A DNA stretch of 64,000 bases from Flavobacteriales bacterium UBA974 (lineage in GTDB: Bacteria > Bacteroidota > Bacteroidia > Flavobacteriales_D > Sanyastnellaceae), in assembly GCA_002292405.1 (NCBI GenBank), contig DBBW01000003.1, forward strand, positions 54,886-118,885, written 5' to 3'. Position numbers and translations under genes: made by a program. Positions within the stretch are counted from its first letter, which is position 1. Each line of letters starts with the position of its first letter. Under the pieces are notes generated by a model. The model had not been told where the DNA came from. It worked only from the letters and a program-made list of their open reading frames with translations, and made no database searches. This document shows, piece after piece, positions 51,439 to 59,451 of this stretch.

Positions 51439-53249
51439 CTCTTGTTTTCTTTAAAAAAGGAAATTATTTGTTGTGAAACGCGACCACTACAAACAGTTTT
51501 TAAATCTTCTAAACTGGCATTTTTAATTTTCGAAACAGACCCAAATTCGATCAGCAACTTTCTTTTGATAGCCTCACCTACACCCGGGATATTGTCCAAT
51601 ATAGATGCGGTAGATGATTGGCTTCTCTTTTTTCGATGATGGGTTAATGAAAACCGATGTGCTTCATTTCTCATATTTTGAATCACCTTTAGCGTGGGCG
51701 ACCTCTTATCGAGATAAATAGGCAAGGAATCCCCAGGAAAAAACAACTCCTCTAATCTTTTAGCGATTCCAACAACCGCAACTTTCCCTCTTAAATGAAG
51801 TTCTTCGACAGCTTCCATAGCATGACTTACCTGGCCCTTGCCTCCATCTATTATTATAAGTTGGGGCAGCCCCTCTTCACCAGACTCCTTGTACAACCTG
51901 TCATAACGTCTGTACACCGCTTCTTTCATACTGGCAAAATCATCAGGCCCTTCAACGGTTTTAATATTAAAATGTCTATAATCTCGTTTTGAAGGCTTTC
52001 CATTTCGAAACACGACACAAGCAGAAGTAGGATTGGTTCCTTGCAAATTCGAGTTATCAAAACACTCAATATGTCTCGGCTGACTCTTAAGCCGTAAATC
52101 AGATTTCATGGTAGCCATAAGCCTTTCTAATGCTGCTTCAGGGTCGATTTGTTCTTGATGTCTTTGTCGATCTTTCATGTAAAGCCTAGCATTTTGCTCA
52201 GACATTTCAACGAGTCTCTTTTTATCTCCTTTTAAGGGAATAGAAAAAGTCACATTACCTAAAGCCACATTCACCAGAATAGATGTAAAAATTTTCCGAC
52301 TAGTACTGTTGAATTTCTCTCGGATAAGTGGAATAGATGCCTCCAATATCTCGGCATTGGTTTGGCCCAACTTACGCTTAACTTCAAAACTAGACCCACG
52401 AATAATTGCGCCAGACACAATGAGCAAACAGTTTACGTAAGCAAAACTATCATCCCCAACGATTGTAAAGACATCTACCCCATCAATTTTAGGGTGTACA
52501 ACAGTACTTTTTGCTTGATACTTATCCAACGAATTGAGCTTTGACTTAATTCCTTCTGCCTTTTCAAAAGCGAGGTCTTTCACAGCTAAATTCATTTGAG
52601 ACTTTAAAACTTTGCGGACAACACTTAAGTTTCCTTTCAATACATGTCTTATAGATTGGATGCTGAGGTCGTAATCATCTTCAGCTTGGTTTCCCACGCA
52701 AGGCCCCAAGCAATTTCCTACATGATATTCTAGGCATACACGAAATTTACCTCCAGCAATGTTTTTCTCAGTTAGCGAAAGGGAACAGGATCTTATCGGA
52801 TAAAGTTTCTGGCACAAGTCTAACACCGTCCTCATACTCCGAATACTCGTAAACGGACCAAAATACTCTCCCCCATCATTCATCACACTTCGTGTAGAAA
52901 AGACCCTCGGGAATCGCTCCTTCTTAATCACAATATACGGAAATGTTTTATCGTCTTTCAAGAGGATATTATAGACCGGCCAGTGCTCTTTTATGAGATT
53001 GTTTTCAAGCAGTAGAGCGTCTTGCTCTGTAGGCGTAACAATCCACTGAATATCTGCAATCTTCCTAACCAACAGCCGCGTCTTTCCGTTTTCATAATTC
53101 TTGCGGTTGAAATAACTGCTCACTCGTTTTTTCAAATTCTTCGCCTTTCCCACGTATATAATGGTCCCTTCAGCATCAAAATGCTTATAAATACCTGGCT
53201 CGTTAGGCAGCCTCGCAAGAATATTTTGTATGTGTTCTAGGGGCTTCAT
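51435..53249 (-). CDS. uvrC: Excinuclease ABC subunit C
   Basis: A 604-residue nucleotide-excision repair endonuclease making both incisions around a lesion. The GIY-YIG domain (GIYKHFDAEGTIIYVGKAKNLKKRVSSYF, in parts: IYVGKAKNLKKRVSSYF) opens the protein. A UVR helix pair lies at about 205-235, and the RNase-H-like 5' nuclease has IECFDNSNLQGTNPT and LIIIDGGKGQ. A helix-hairpin-helix pair (LDNIPGVGEAIKRKLL) closes it. It has its own promoter at 53267-53274, divergent from the SDR gene. Confidence 0.97.
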   Translation of the reverse strand: MKPLEHIQNILARLPNEPGIYKHFDAEGTIIYVGKAKNLKKRVSSYFNRKNYENGKTRLLVRKIADIQWIVTPTEQDALLLENNLIKEHWPVYNILLKDDKTFPYIVIKKERFPRVFSTRSVMNDGGEYFGPFTSIRSMRTVLDLCQKLYPIRSCSLSLTEKNIAGGKFRVCLEYHVGNCLGPCVGNQAEDDYDLSIQSIRHVLKGNLSVVRKVLKSQMNLAVKDLAFEKAEGIKSKLNSLDKYQAKSTVVHPKIDGVDVFTIVGDDSFAYVNCLLIVSGAIIRGSSFEVKRKLGQTNAEILEASIPLIREKFNSTSRKIFTSILVNVALGNVTFSIPLKGDKKRLVEMSEQNARLYMKDRQRHQEQIDPEAALERLMATMKSDLRLKSQPRHIECFDNSNLQGTNPTSACVVFRNGKPSKRDYRHFNIKTVEGPDDFASMKEAVYRRYDRLYKESGEEGLPQLIIIDGGKGQVSHAMEAVEELHLRGKVAVVGIAKRLEELFFPGDSLPIYLDKRSPTLKVIQNMRNEAHRFSLTHHRKKRSQSSTASILDNIPGVGEAIKRKLLIEFGSVSKIKNASLEDLKTVCSGRVSQQIISFFKENKS

Positions 53250-53266
53250 TTAAACCAAATCAACTT

Positions 53267-53274
53267 CAAAGATA
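53267..53274 (-). promoter_or_regulatory. -7 promoter box (TATCTTTG) of uvrC
   Basis: TATCTTTG on the minus strand, an exact TAnnTTTG match 17 nt before the uvrC ATG. A weaker copy (TACCTTTA, 53277-53284, plus strand) may serve the divergent SDR gene. Confidence 0.6.
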
Positions 53275-53289
53275 ACTACCTTTACCGCC

Positions 53290-54303
53290 ATGGATTTCAT
53301 CACCGGCGCAACAGGTATTGTAGGAAGAGAATTGGTTTCTCAACTAATCTCAGCAGGCCATACAGTGAAGGCGCTTTACAGAAATAATTCAGATGTTACT
53401 TCCGTAGAGAATCTAATAACATCAAGAAGCCTTTCTTTAGATAGATTAACATGGGTGGAAGGCGAATTAAACGACAGCCAGTCGTTAGAATCTTCACTGA
53501 AAGGCTGCACAAGAGTATTTCATGTTGCAGCTTTGGTTTCTTTTCACCCGTTAGACGAAGCTTCGCTTTTAATGACGAATGTTGAAGGCACAAAAAACAT
53601 TGTAAACGCGATGCTTCATAAGGATGTAAAAACCCTTGTGTATGTTAGTTCCGTTGCGGCTTTAGGGAGGCAAGAAAACAAAATAGTTGATGAAGAAACT
53701 CCTTTTGAAGATGGGGTAGGAGAAACCGCGTATTCGAGGAGTAAATATCTTGCGGAACTTGAGGTTTGGCGTGGACAAGAGGAAGGGTTGAGCGTTGCGG
53801 TTGTAAATCCCTCCATCATCATTGGCGCGGGTGATTTTACAAGGAGCTCAGCAGAGCTTTTCCCCCAAATTCACGCAGGTCTTTCGTTTTACCCTACAGG
53901 TTCAAGCGGTTATGTTTCTTCAAGCGATGTTGCAAAAGCCTGTGTTTTACTTGCAGACAACAATGTTAGAGGCGAAAGAGTCCTTCTGAATTCAGAAAAC
54001 CGCAGTTACAAAAGTTTAATGTGTGAAATAGCGATAGCATTAAACGTTAAGCCTCCATTTCGGGCTGTTAAACCATGGATGTCTTCTTTTGCGTGGAGGG
54101 CGTTTTGGCTTATTGAAAAACTCACAGGCAAGAGAGCCCTAGCCACAAAATCCAGCCTTAAAATGTCGCGGACAATGATTGTGTATGACGGCTCAAAAAT
54201 TGAACGAGTACTGGCTTTAGAAGGTGTTAAATGGGAATATGAACCGGTCAACAAGGCCATTTCAAGAACAGCAGAAAGCTACCTCGCCTCAATTTCTAGC
54301 TGA
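53290..54303 (+). CDS. Extended SDR, NAD-dependent epimerase/dehydratase
   Basis: A 337-residue short-chain dehydrogenase of the extended (sugar epimerase / dihydroflavonol reductase-like) type. The NAD(P)-binding FITGATGIVGRELV, the catalytic YSRSKYLAE (YxxxK) with the preceding Ser in VYVSSVAALG, and the later NPSIIIGAGD are clear. It probably acts on a nucleotide sugar, steroid or similar ketone; the substrate is unclear. It overlaps DUF4296 by 25 bp, tail to tail. Confidence 0.88.
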   Translation: MDFITGATGIVGRELVSQLISAGHTVKALYRNNSDVTSVENLITSRSLSLDRLTWVEGELNDSQSLESSLKGCTRVFHVAALVSFHPLDEASLLMTNVEGTKNIVNAMLHKDVKTLVYVSSVAALGRQENKIVDEETPFEDGVGETAYSRSKYLAELEVWRGQEEGLSVAVVNPSIIIGAGDFTRSSAELFPQIHAGLSFYPTGSSGYVSSSDVAKACVLLADNNVRGERVLLNSENRSYKSLMCEIAIALNVKPPFRAVKPWMSSFAWRAFWLIEKLTGKRALATKSSLKMSRTMIVYDGSKIERVLALEGVKWEYEPVNKAISRTAESYLASISS

Positions 54304-54647
54304 GTAATTTTTTCTGTTACTTCTAATAGAACGCCCTTCATAGCAACGGGGTGATTCCACCACCAGCGATGACTGACCTTAAACTGACGTTCAGTTATAT
54401 CGTGTTTACTGAAGACTTCGTTGTACGCATCGCCTAATCTTTTTTCGACATCATCGTTTCTCCAAACTCGGTTTTTTGAAGCAGCTTCGATCAGCTGAAT
54501 GTCTGCGAGAATATTTACAAACTCGTTTTTTTCTAACACCCCTTCTGGAGCAACCACATCAACTCTATCCCGAATGTCATTTGCACAACCTCCTGTACCT
54601 ATCACAAGTAACAGCAGTAAAATAGAAGTGCATTTAACCTTGATCAT
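54279..54647 (-). CDS. DUF4296-family lipoprotein
   Basis: A 122-residue lipoprotein (lipobox GTGGC, Cys21). The block LEKNEFVNILADIQLIEAA and the later VSHRWWWNHP (usually FxxSxxYY) are the DUF4296 pattern. Family function is unknown; it is found in Bacteroidota and I recall it beside pyrC and the polyprenol mannose synthase gene. Last gene of the rluB-like / dpm1 / pyrC / DUF4296 operon, 5 nt after pyrC. Confidence 0.85.
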   Translation of the reverse strand: MIKVKCTSILLLLLVIGTGGCANDIRDRVDVVAPEGVLEKNEFVNILADIQLIEAASKNRVWRNDDVEKRLGDAYNEVFSKHDITERQFKVSHRWWWNHPVAMKGVLLEVTEKITQLEIEAR

Positions 54648-54652
54648 TTGGC

Positions 54653-56026
54653 TTACCGATTAAATTGGAGGCGTTCACCGGCATGATTGCCATTCTTAGT
54701 TAAGATATTCACCCCATCCCAAACCCTAACTCCGTTAACCCATGTACCTACAACATGAGATTTGAACTTATGTCCAGTAAAAGGAGACCAACCGCACTTA
54801 TACATAATATTTTCTCCCGTAACCGTCCATTCAGCATCAGGGTTAACAAGTACCAAATCAGCTTTGTACCCTTCTCGTATATAACCTCTTTCTGAAAGAT
54901 TAAAACACTCTGCGACACGATGTGACATCAGTTCAACCACCCTTTCAACAGTTATTTTACCTTTATGAACGAGGTCTAACATTGCTGGTAAACCATGCTG
55001 TACTAGAGGCCCTCCTGAAGGAGCAGAAAAATACTTCCCATTTTTTTCTTCTATACTGTGCGGAGCATGATCTGTAGCTATAACATCTATTCGCCCATCT
55101 AAAAGAGCGGCTCTTATTGCCTCCCGATCTTCAAGAGTTTTAACCGCAGGATTCCATTTAATATATGTGCCTTTTTGAGAATAATCTGCATCGGTAAACC
55201 AAATGTGGTGTATGCACGCCTCCGCAGTAATTCGCTTTTCAGAGAGAGGCTTAGAACCATCAAATAGATTCAACTCTTTTTCTGTCGAAATGTGTAGAAC
55301 ATGAAGGCGAGTACCTAATCGAGAAGCCAACTCAACAGCTTTCGAAGAGCTTTTATAACATGCCTCTGCACTACGAATAAGATGGTGTTGGTCCATTGGA
55401 ACGTTTTCGCCCCATCTTTCCCGAGCCTTTGCATGGTTGGCTCTAATTATTGACTCTTCTTCACAATGTGTAGCAACAAGAGTTGGGCTTTCTTTAAAAA
55501 TTCCTTCTAAAACCTTTTCCTCATCTACAAGCATATCTCCAGTGGAGGACCCCATAAAGACCTTAACCCCACACACCCTTGCTGGATCTGTTTTAAGTAC
55601 TTCTGAGATATTGCCGTTGCTGGCGCCCATAAAGAAGCTATAGTTTACAGCAGAAACCTCATCGGCCCGCTCATATTTATCTTCAAGTAATCTTTGAGTT
55701 AATGCTTGAGGAACGGTGTTAGGCATCTCCATAAACGAAGTAATACCACCCGCCGCCGCCGCCGCAGATTCAGTTCTAATTTCTGCTTTATGTGTTAATC
55801 CAGGCTCCCTAAAATGCACTTGATCATCGATACACCCAGGCATAAGCCAAAACCCATTTGCCTCCACTTGTTCAGCATCTTCAACTTCGACGGAGTTAAA
55901 AACCTCGCCATTATTTCGCTCTAAAATTTTCGCAATACGATCACCAATCACGAGTACATCTCCGACAACAACCTTCCCTTCATTTACAACGTGAGCTCCA
56001 CGAAACAGTGTCTTTTTAGAGGCCAT
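54653..56026 (-). CDS. pyrC: Dihydroorotase
   Basis: A 457-residue amidohydrolase of the long (class I-type) dihydroorotase form, interconverting carbamoyl aspartate and dihydroorotate in pyrimidine synthesis. Motifs: FMEMPNTVPQ, carbamylated-Lys region VKVFMGSSTGDML, THCEEE, LHVLHIST and ATDHAPHSIEEK with the catalytic Asp. The first metal motif, usually DxHxH, is DDQVHFREPG, with Gln where the first His is expected. I recall this Gln as common in Bacteroidota. A short GCC repeat codes an Ala run. Start overlaps dpm1 by 11 bp. Confidence 0.93.
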   Translation of the reverse strand: MASKKTLFRGAHVVNEGKVVVGDVLVIGDRIAKILERNNGEVFNSVEVEDAEQVEANGFWLMPGCIDDQVHFREPGLTHKAEIRTESAAAAAGGITSFMEMPNTVPQALTQRLLEDKYERADEVSAVNYSFFMGASNGNISEVLKTDPARVCGVKVFMGSSTGDMLVDEEKVLEGIFKESPTLVATHCEEESIIRANHAKARERWGENVPMDQHHLIRSAEACYKSSSKAVELASRLGTRLHVLHISTEKELNLFDGSKPLSEKRITAEACIHHIWFTDADYSQKGTYIKWNPAVKTLEDREAIRAALLDGRIDVIATDHAPHSIEEKNGKYFSAPSGGPLVQHGLPAMLDLVHKGKITVERVVELMSHRVAECFNLSERGYIREGYKADLVLVNPDAEWTVTGENIMYKCGWSPFTGHKFKSHVVGTWVNGVRVWDGVNILTKNGNHAGERLQFNR

Positions 56027-56741
56027 TTTTCAAGCGTATTTTCATTTTTAAAACGCCGAAAAAGGCCTCATTAAAAATATTTAAACTCATCTTAGATGTC
56101 CCGAGAACCCTGTCGCGAAATACAATAGGCACCTCGACAATATTAAACCCCTTTCGTTTTGCCCGTAGCTTCATCTCTATTTGGAACGCATAACCTATAA
56201 ACTCAACGGAATCGATATCTATAGCATCTAATACATCCTTTTTATAAGCAACAAATCCCGCAGTGCTATCCCGCACGCCAAGCCACAAAACCAAGTTAAC
56301 ATAGATAGACGCGCCCCTACTAATTAACCTTCTACCGAGAGGCCAGTTTACGACCCCCCCGCCTTTTACATTTCTTGAACCGACAACCACATCCGCGCCT
56401 CCAACACACTCTTCTCTTAATCGGATTAAATCGTGAGGATTGTGCGAAAAATCACAATCCATTTCAAAAATATACGCATAGTCCTTTTTTAACACCCATT
56501 TAAACCCAGCGATGTATGCGGTTCCTAATCCTTGCTTCCCATTACGTTCGAGGATGAAAACTCGCCCATTAAATTTTGTAGCCACAGATTTGACAAGGTC
56601 AGCGGTTCCATCAGGACTTCCGTCATCAACGACAAGAACATTAAAAAGGGGCTCGAGAGACATTACTGTTTCGAGCATTTTTACAACGTTTTCTTTCTCG
56701 TTGTAAGTTGGAATGATTACTAAACTATCGGACATCTTCAT
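56016..56741 (-). CDS. Polyprenol-phosphate mannose synthase-like family 2 glycosyltransferase
   Basis: A 241-residue GT-A enzyme resembling Dpm1. Motifs are SLVIIPTYNEKENV, VVDDGSPDGTAD, GLGTAYIAGFKW, the metal DxD in EMDCDFSHNP, and VVVGSR. It transfers mannose (or another sugar) from GDP-sugar to a polyprenyl phosphate at the inner membrane, to feed lipid- or protein-linked glycans. No C-terminal membrane helices, as in the soluble class. Situated between the RluB-like gene (8 nt) and pyrC (11-bp overlap). Confidence 0.9.
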   Translation of the reverse strand: MKMSDSLVIIPTYNEKENVVKMLETVMSLEPLFNVLVVDDGSPDGTADLVKSVATKFNGRVFILERNGKQGLGTAYIAGFKWVLKKDYAYIFEMDCDFSHNPHDLIRLREECVGGADVVVGSRNVKGGGVVNWPLGRRLISRGASIYVNLVLWLGVRDSTAGFVAYKKDVLDAIDIDSVEFIGYAFQIEMKLRAKRKGFNIVEVPIVFRDRVLGTSKMSLNIFNEAFFGVLKMKIRLKNGL

Positions 56742-56749
56742 TAATACGC

Positions 56750-57739
56750 CTATGTTGTCATTCTTAGTATATTCATCTCCTCCTCAGTTAAGTGTCGCCA
56801 ATGCCCACGTGGGATATTTTTCTTAGTAAGACAAGCAAAAATCACTCGATCTAATTTTGTAACCTTATATCCAAAATGTTCGAAAATTCTCTTAACGATT
56901 CGATTTCTTCCAGAGTGAATCTCCACACCAACCTCTCTCGGGTCGCTTTTCACGAAACTAGCTTTATTAAACTTCACGAATTTCCCATCTAATTCAAACC
57001 CCTCTAGCATCTTATCTAAATCCCCTTGACTCACCTTTTCTTTAAAACTAGCATGATACAGATTTTTTACGCCAACTTTAGGATGAGTGAGCCTTTTTGC
57101 CATCTCCCCATCGTTCGTGAACATTAATAACCCAGTGGAGTCTCTATCAAGTCTTCCAATCGGCACGACCCTCTCCTTACAAGCCCCACGAATTAATTGC
57201 ATCACAGTCCTTCTGCCTTGTGGATCTTCTTCGGTTGCTAAGAAATTTTTAGGTTTATTTAATAAAATATACTTCTTAGCTTCGGCCTTAATTGTATCTC
57301 CTTCAACCTGAACTTTGTCAGTTTGGTTAACCCTATACCCCATCTGGGTTATGACGTCACCATTAACACTTACAACCCCAGCGGCGATTAATACATCAGC
57401 TTCTCTTCTTGAGCAAATCCCAGCTTGAGAGACATAACGGTTAAGTCTCATAGGAGCATTTGAATCTGGTAATGGTTGACGTTTTTCAACCTTGTTACGC
57501 CTTAAATTGGCTCTGTAACTCCCGGTTCTTGTTTTAAGAATGGTTTTCCCCTTCGCCCCATATTTTCCTCCAGACTTAGATTTGGGATATCCTTTACTTT
57601 CTTCAGCATTGCTGGGTTTATCTGACTCAGAATTGTTAGTGCTGTTTTGTGAGAGCTTATGCTTCGGTCTAAACGACTTTGACTCGGGTTTGGTTCTTCG
57701 GGCGCCTCCTCGGCGGCCTGAACCTGTTGACTTTTTCAT
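56750..57739 (-). CDS. RluB/RsuA-family pseudouridine synthase with long basic N-terminal extension
   Basis: From the ATG at 57739 (MKKSTGSGRRGG) a 329-residue protein. The first ~95 residues are a low-complexity Lys/Ser/Gly/Asn-rich tail, probably disordered and RNA-binding. An S4 domain follows (MRLNRYVSQAGICSRREADVLI), then the pseudouridine synthase fold with the catalytic Asp in VPIGRLDRDSTGLLMFTNDG (in parts: GRLDRDSTGLL). The C-terminal HSGRNRIVKRIFEHFGY is the family end. Target probably 23S rRNA (RluB-like). A promoter at 57761-57768 places transcription start below the further ORF start at 57784. Confidence 0.9.
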   Translation of the reverse strand: MKKSTGSGRRGGARRTKPESKSFRPKHKLSQNSTNNSESDKPSNAEESKGYPKSKSGGKYGAKGKTILKTRTGSYRANLRRNKVEKRQPLPDSNAPMRLNRYVSQAGICSRREADVLIAAGVVSVNGDVITQMGYRVNQTDKVQVEGDTIKAEAKKYILLNKPKNFLATEEDPQGRRTVMQLIRGACKERVVPIGRLDRDSTGLLMFTNDGEMAKRLTHPKVGVKNLYHASFKEKVSQGDLDKMLEGFELDGKFVKFNKASFVKSDPREVGVEIHSGRNRIVKRIFEHFGYKVTKLDRVIFACLTKKNIPRGHWRHLTEEEMNILRMTT

Positions 57740-57760
57740 CTTACAATAAATATTGAGTTG

Positions 57761-57768
57761 CAAAGATA
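57761..57768 (-). promoter_or_regulatory. -7 promoter box (TATCTTTG) of the RluB-like operon
   Basis: TATCTTTG on the minus strand, 21 nt before the ATG at 57739. It is preceded on that strand by ATG and followed by CAACTC, and it sets the start choice of the downstream gene. Confidence 0.65.
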
Positions 57769-57795
57769 CATCACTCGGTTTCATACCTCTAAGAA

Positions 57796-58158
57796 TTATA
57801 CAACTTCGAAAGCACCCCTAATGTGTTCTACCCACCAATCGCCATTTGTTTTTCTAACCCTCACAAGGTCAAACCTAGATTCAAGATCAATCTCCCACCT
57901 CTTTAATAAATAGGAATTAGTAGCATTGATGATTCTTTTTCTCTGACGATGTGAAATATCCTCGCCCTGCTCTATCCGATTTCTACCACGTGTTTTCACC
58001 TCAATAAATACAATTTTATCACGGTGGATTGCGATGATGTCAATTTCACATTTACGCCATCGCCAATTTCGCTCCAAGATTGTATATCCCAATGACGACA
58101 GATATTTATGAGCAAGGTCTTCACCGAGGCTTCCAATTTCTAATGTTGTTTGATCCAT
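57796..58158 (-). CDS. YraN-family (UPF0102) endonuclease-like protein
   Basis: A 120-residue protein with the restriction-endonuclease-like fold. Start TLEIGSLGEDLAHKYLSSLGYTILERNWRW (in parts: GSLGEDLAHKYL) and the core CEIDIIAIHRDKIVFIEVKTR hold the D-x(n)-ExK nuclease motif (Asp in CEIDII, Glu and Lys in IEVKTR). The biological role is uncertain; relatives are called Holliday-junction-resolvase-like. It lies upstream of the RluB-like gene with 12 nt between ORFs, on the same strand. Confidence 0.9.
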   Translation of the reverse strand: MDQTTLEIGSLGEDLAHKYLSSLGYTILERNWRWRKCEIDIIAIHRDKIVFIEVKTRGRNRIEQGEDISHRQRKRIINATNSYLLKRWEIDLESRFDLVRVRKTNGDWWVEHIRGAFEVV

Positions 58159-58260
58159 CAGCCAAAAGTCCGCTGTAGATTCGATAGGATTTTAAAAGAC
58201 TTTATATCTGTAGGTCACAACTTTTTAAACGAAAGAAATGATAGCAAAATCGTTATTAAC

Positions 58261-59121
58261 TCATCTTAAATTCAAAATGCTTGATCCTATTACCACCTCT
58301 TGCTCTAAGATTTCAATAGTGTATTCTCCCGAAATTAATGCGTTGGTTTCTATGTCAACAGAGTAAAACACACAAGCATCTAATCTATCATTAGAGTAAT
58401 CAATATTTCTTGTAGCACTATAACCTCCATCATTATTTGGCAATAACACATTGCCTTCTAAGTCTGTAACTCTTAAGTTTAGGACTTTGTTCCCGGGTTC
58501 TGCTATCTTGTTTTCAAGAAGTGTAAAACAAACTTTAATCATCTCCACTCTATCCGCTCTTGCCGTCTCTCGTTGTCTTCCAGTCTGTGTTACTCGAATT
58601 CCCACAACGTTTATTTCCGTGCATTGAAGAACCCTCCCAACTTCAATAATCTCCTCCATATTTTCTTGGCGCTCTTCGAGTTTTTCGTTGATCACTTGTA
58701 CCTCTTTTACTCGGTCTCGCATAGCGGTATTTTCTTCCGTTAACGCTTGATTGAGTTGATTTATAGAGTCGATGGTTACAATATAACCCTTCATAATCAC
58801 CCTTAATGTAGCAGCTTCCTTTTTAGCTTTTCCAAGTTCCCAATTTCCATTTTTTACACTGGTAATTAAGCCGTCAATTTTATCTCGTTGGGCAGAAATT
58901 TCTGCGAGCATCATAGAATTTTCAATATTCAATGTATCATAAGAAAACCTCAACTTCTCTAAATCGAAAACGACTTGTTCTTTATCCATTTCAAGCCGAC
59001 TATAATCACCAGACAAGTCTTTAAACTTTTCGCCTCCCACAAAAAGCTGAATCCCTAGGAAAAGACAAATTACCGCTAAAACCACAATAGCAATTAGGGA
59101 TTGTTTAGAGCTGAGATTCAT
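58261..59121 (-). CDS. Membrane-anchored coiled-coil protein of unknown function
   Basis: A 286-residue protein. One membrane helix at about 9-27 (SLIAIVVLAVICLFLGIQLFV) and a coiled coil from about 33 to 165 with many Leu/Glu heptads. The C-terminal 110 residues form a beta-rich domain (MIKVCFTLLENKIAEPGNKVLNLRVTDLEG, in parts: VCFTLLENKIAEPG, LNLRVTDLEGNVL). The topology suggests a periplasmic sensor or scaffold. Similar proteins occur in Bacteroidota without known role. A near-consensus -7 box (CATCTTTG, 59148-59155, minus strand) lies just upstream. Confidence 0.75.
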   Translation of the reverse strand: MNLSSKQSLIAIVVLAVICLFLGIQLFVGGEKFKDLSGDYSRLEMDKEQVVFDLEKLRFSYDTLNIENSMMLAEISAQRDKIDGLITSVKNGNWELGKAKKEAATLRVIMKGYIVTIDSINQLNQALTEENTAMRDRVKEVQVINEKLEERQENMEEIIEVGRVLQCTEINVVGIRVTQTGRQRETARADRVEMIKVCFTLLENKIAEPGNKVLNLRVTDLEGNVLLPNNDGGYSATRNIDYSNDRLDACVFYSVDIETNALISGEYTIEILEQEVVIGSSILNLR

Positions 59122-59451
59122 ATAAATTCATTTATTAATATTTAATACAAAGATGCAAATCTTAAAACTCACTTTGTCGTATTGCAAATTTATATGATGA
59201 AATATAAGGGGTTAATAACGGAAATAAAAACTATTATTACTAGTATAAACGGGTTGAAGCGATGTTTGCGTAAATCCTGTTACGAGCTCAGTATATATGA
59301 CCCTAAATGGCGTAAGCTATCATTGAAGTGGACCAAATGAGTATTAAAGGCCAGGGTTAAATCCTACGAAGCATCACAAGAATTATTATTCAAGCAACTA
59401 AAGAATAGTTTTTTGCGTCATAAATTAGTACAATTAAGTATTGTTATTATT
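59122..59451. other. Intergenic region between divergent genes
   Basis: 330 bp between the coiled-coil gene (minus) and the lysyl-oxidase-like gene (plus). It holds a near-consensus minus-strand -7 box at 59148-59155 and a weak plus-strand TCACTTTG at about 59169-59177. A 48-codon basic open frame at 59194-59340 (plus) has no recognisable motif and may be chance. No RNA gene or terminator is visible. Confidence 0.6.

Noticed and set aside
56803-56812. CCCACGTGGG palindrome in the RluB-like gene
   Set aside because: Resembles the parS core but lacks the GTT/AAC arms needed for ParB binding.
59194-59340. 48-codon basic open frame upstream of the LOX-like gene
   Set aside because: No signal, motif or clear promoter; could be chance in AT-rich intergenic DNA. 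Ribosome profiling would decide.
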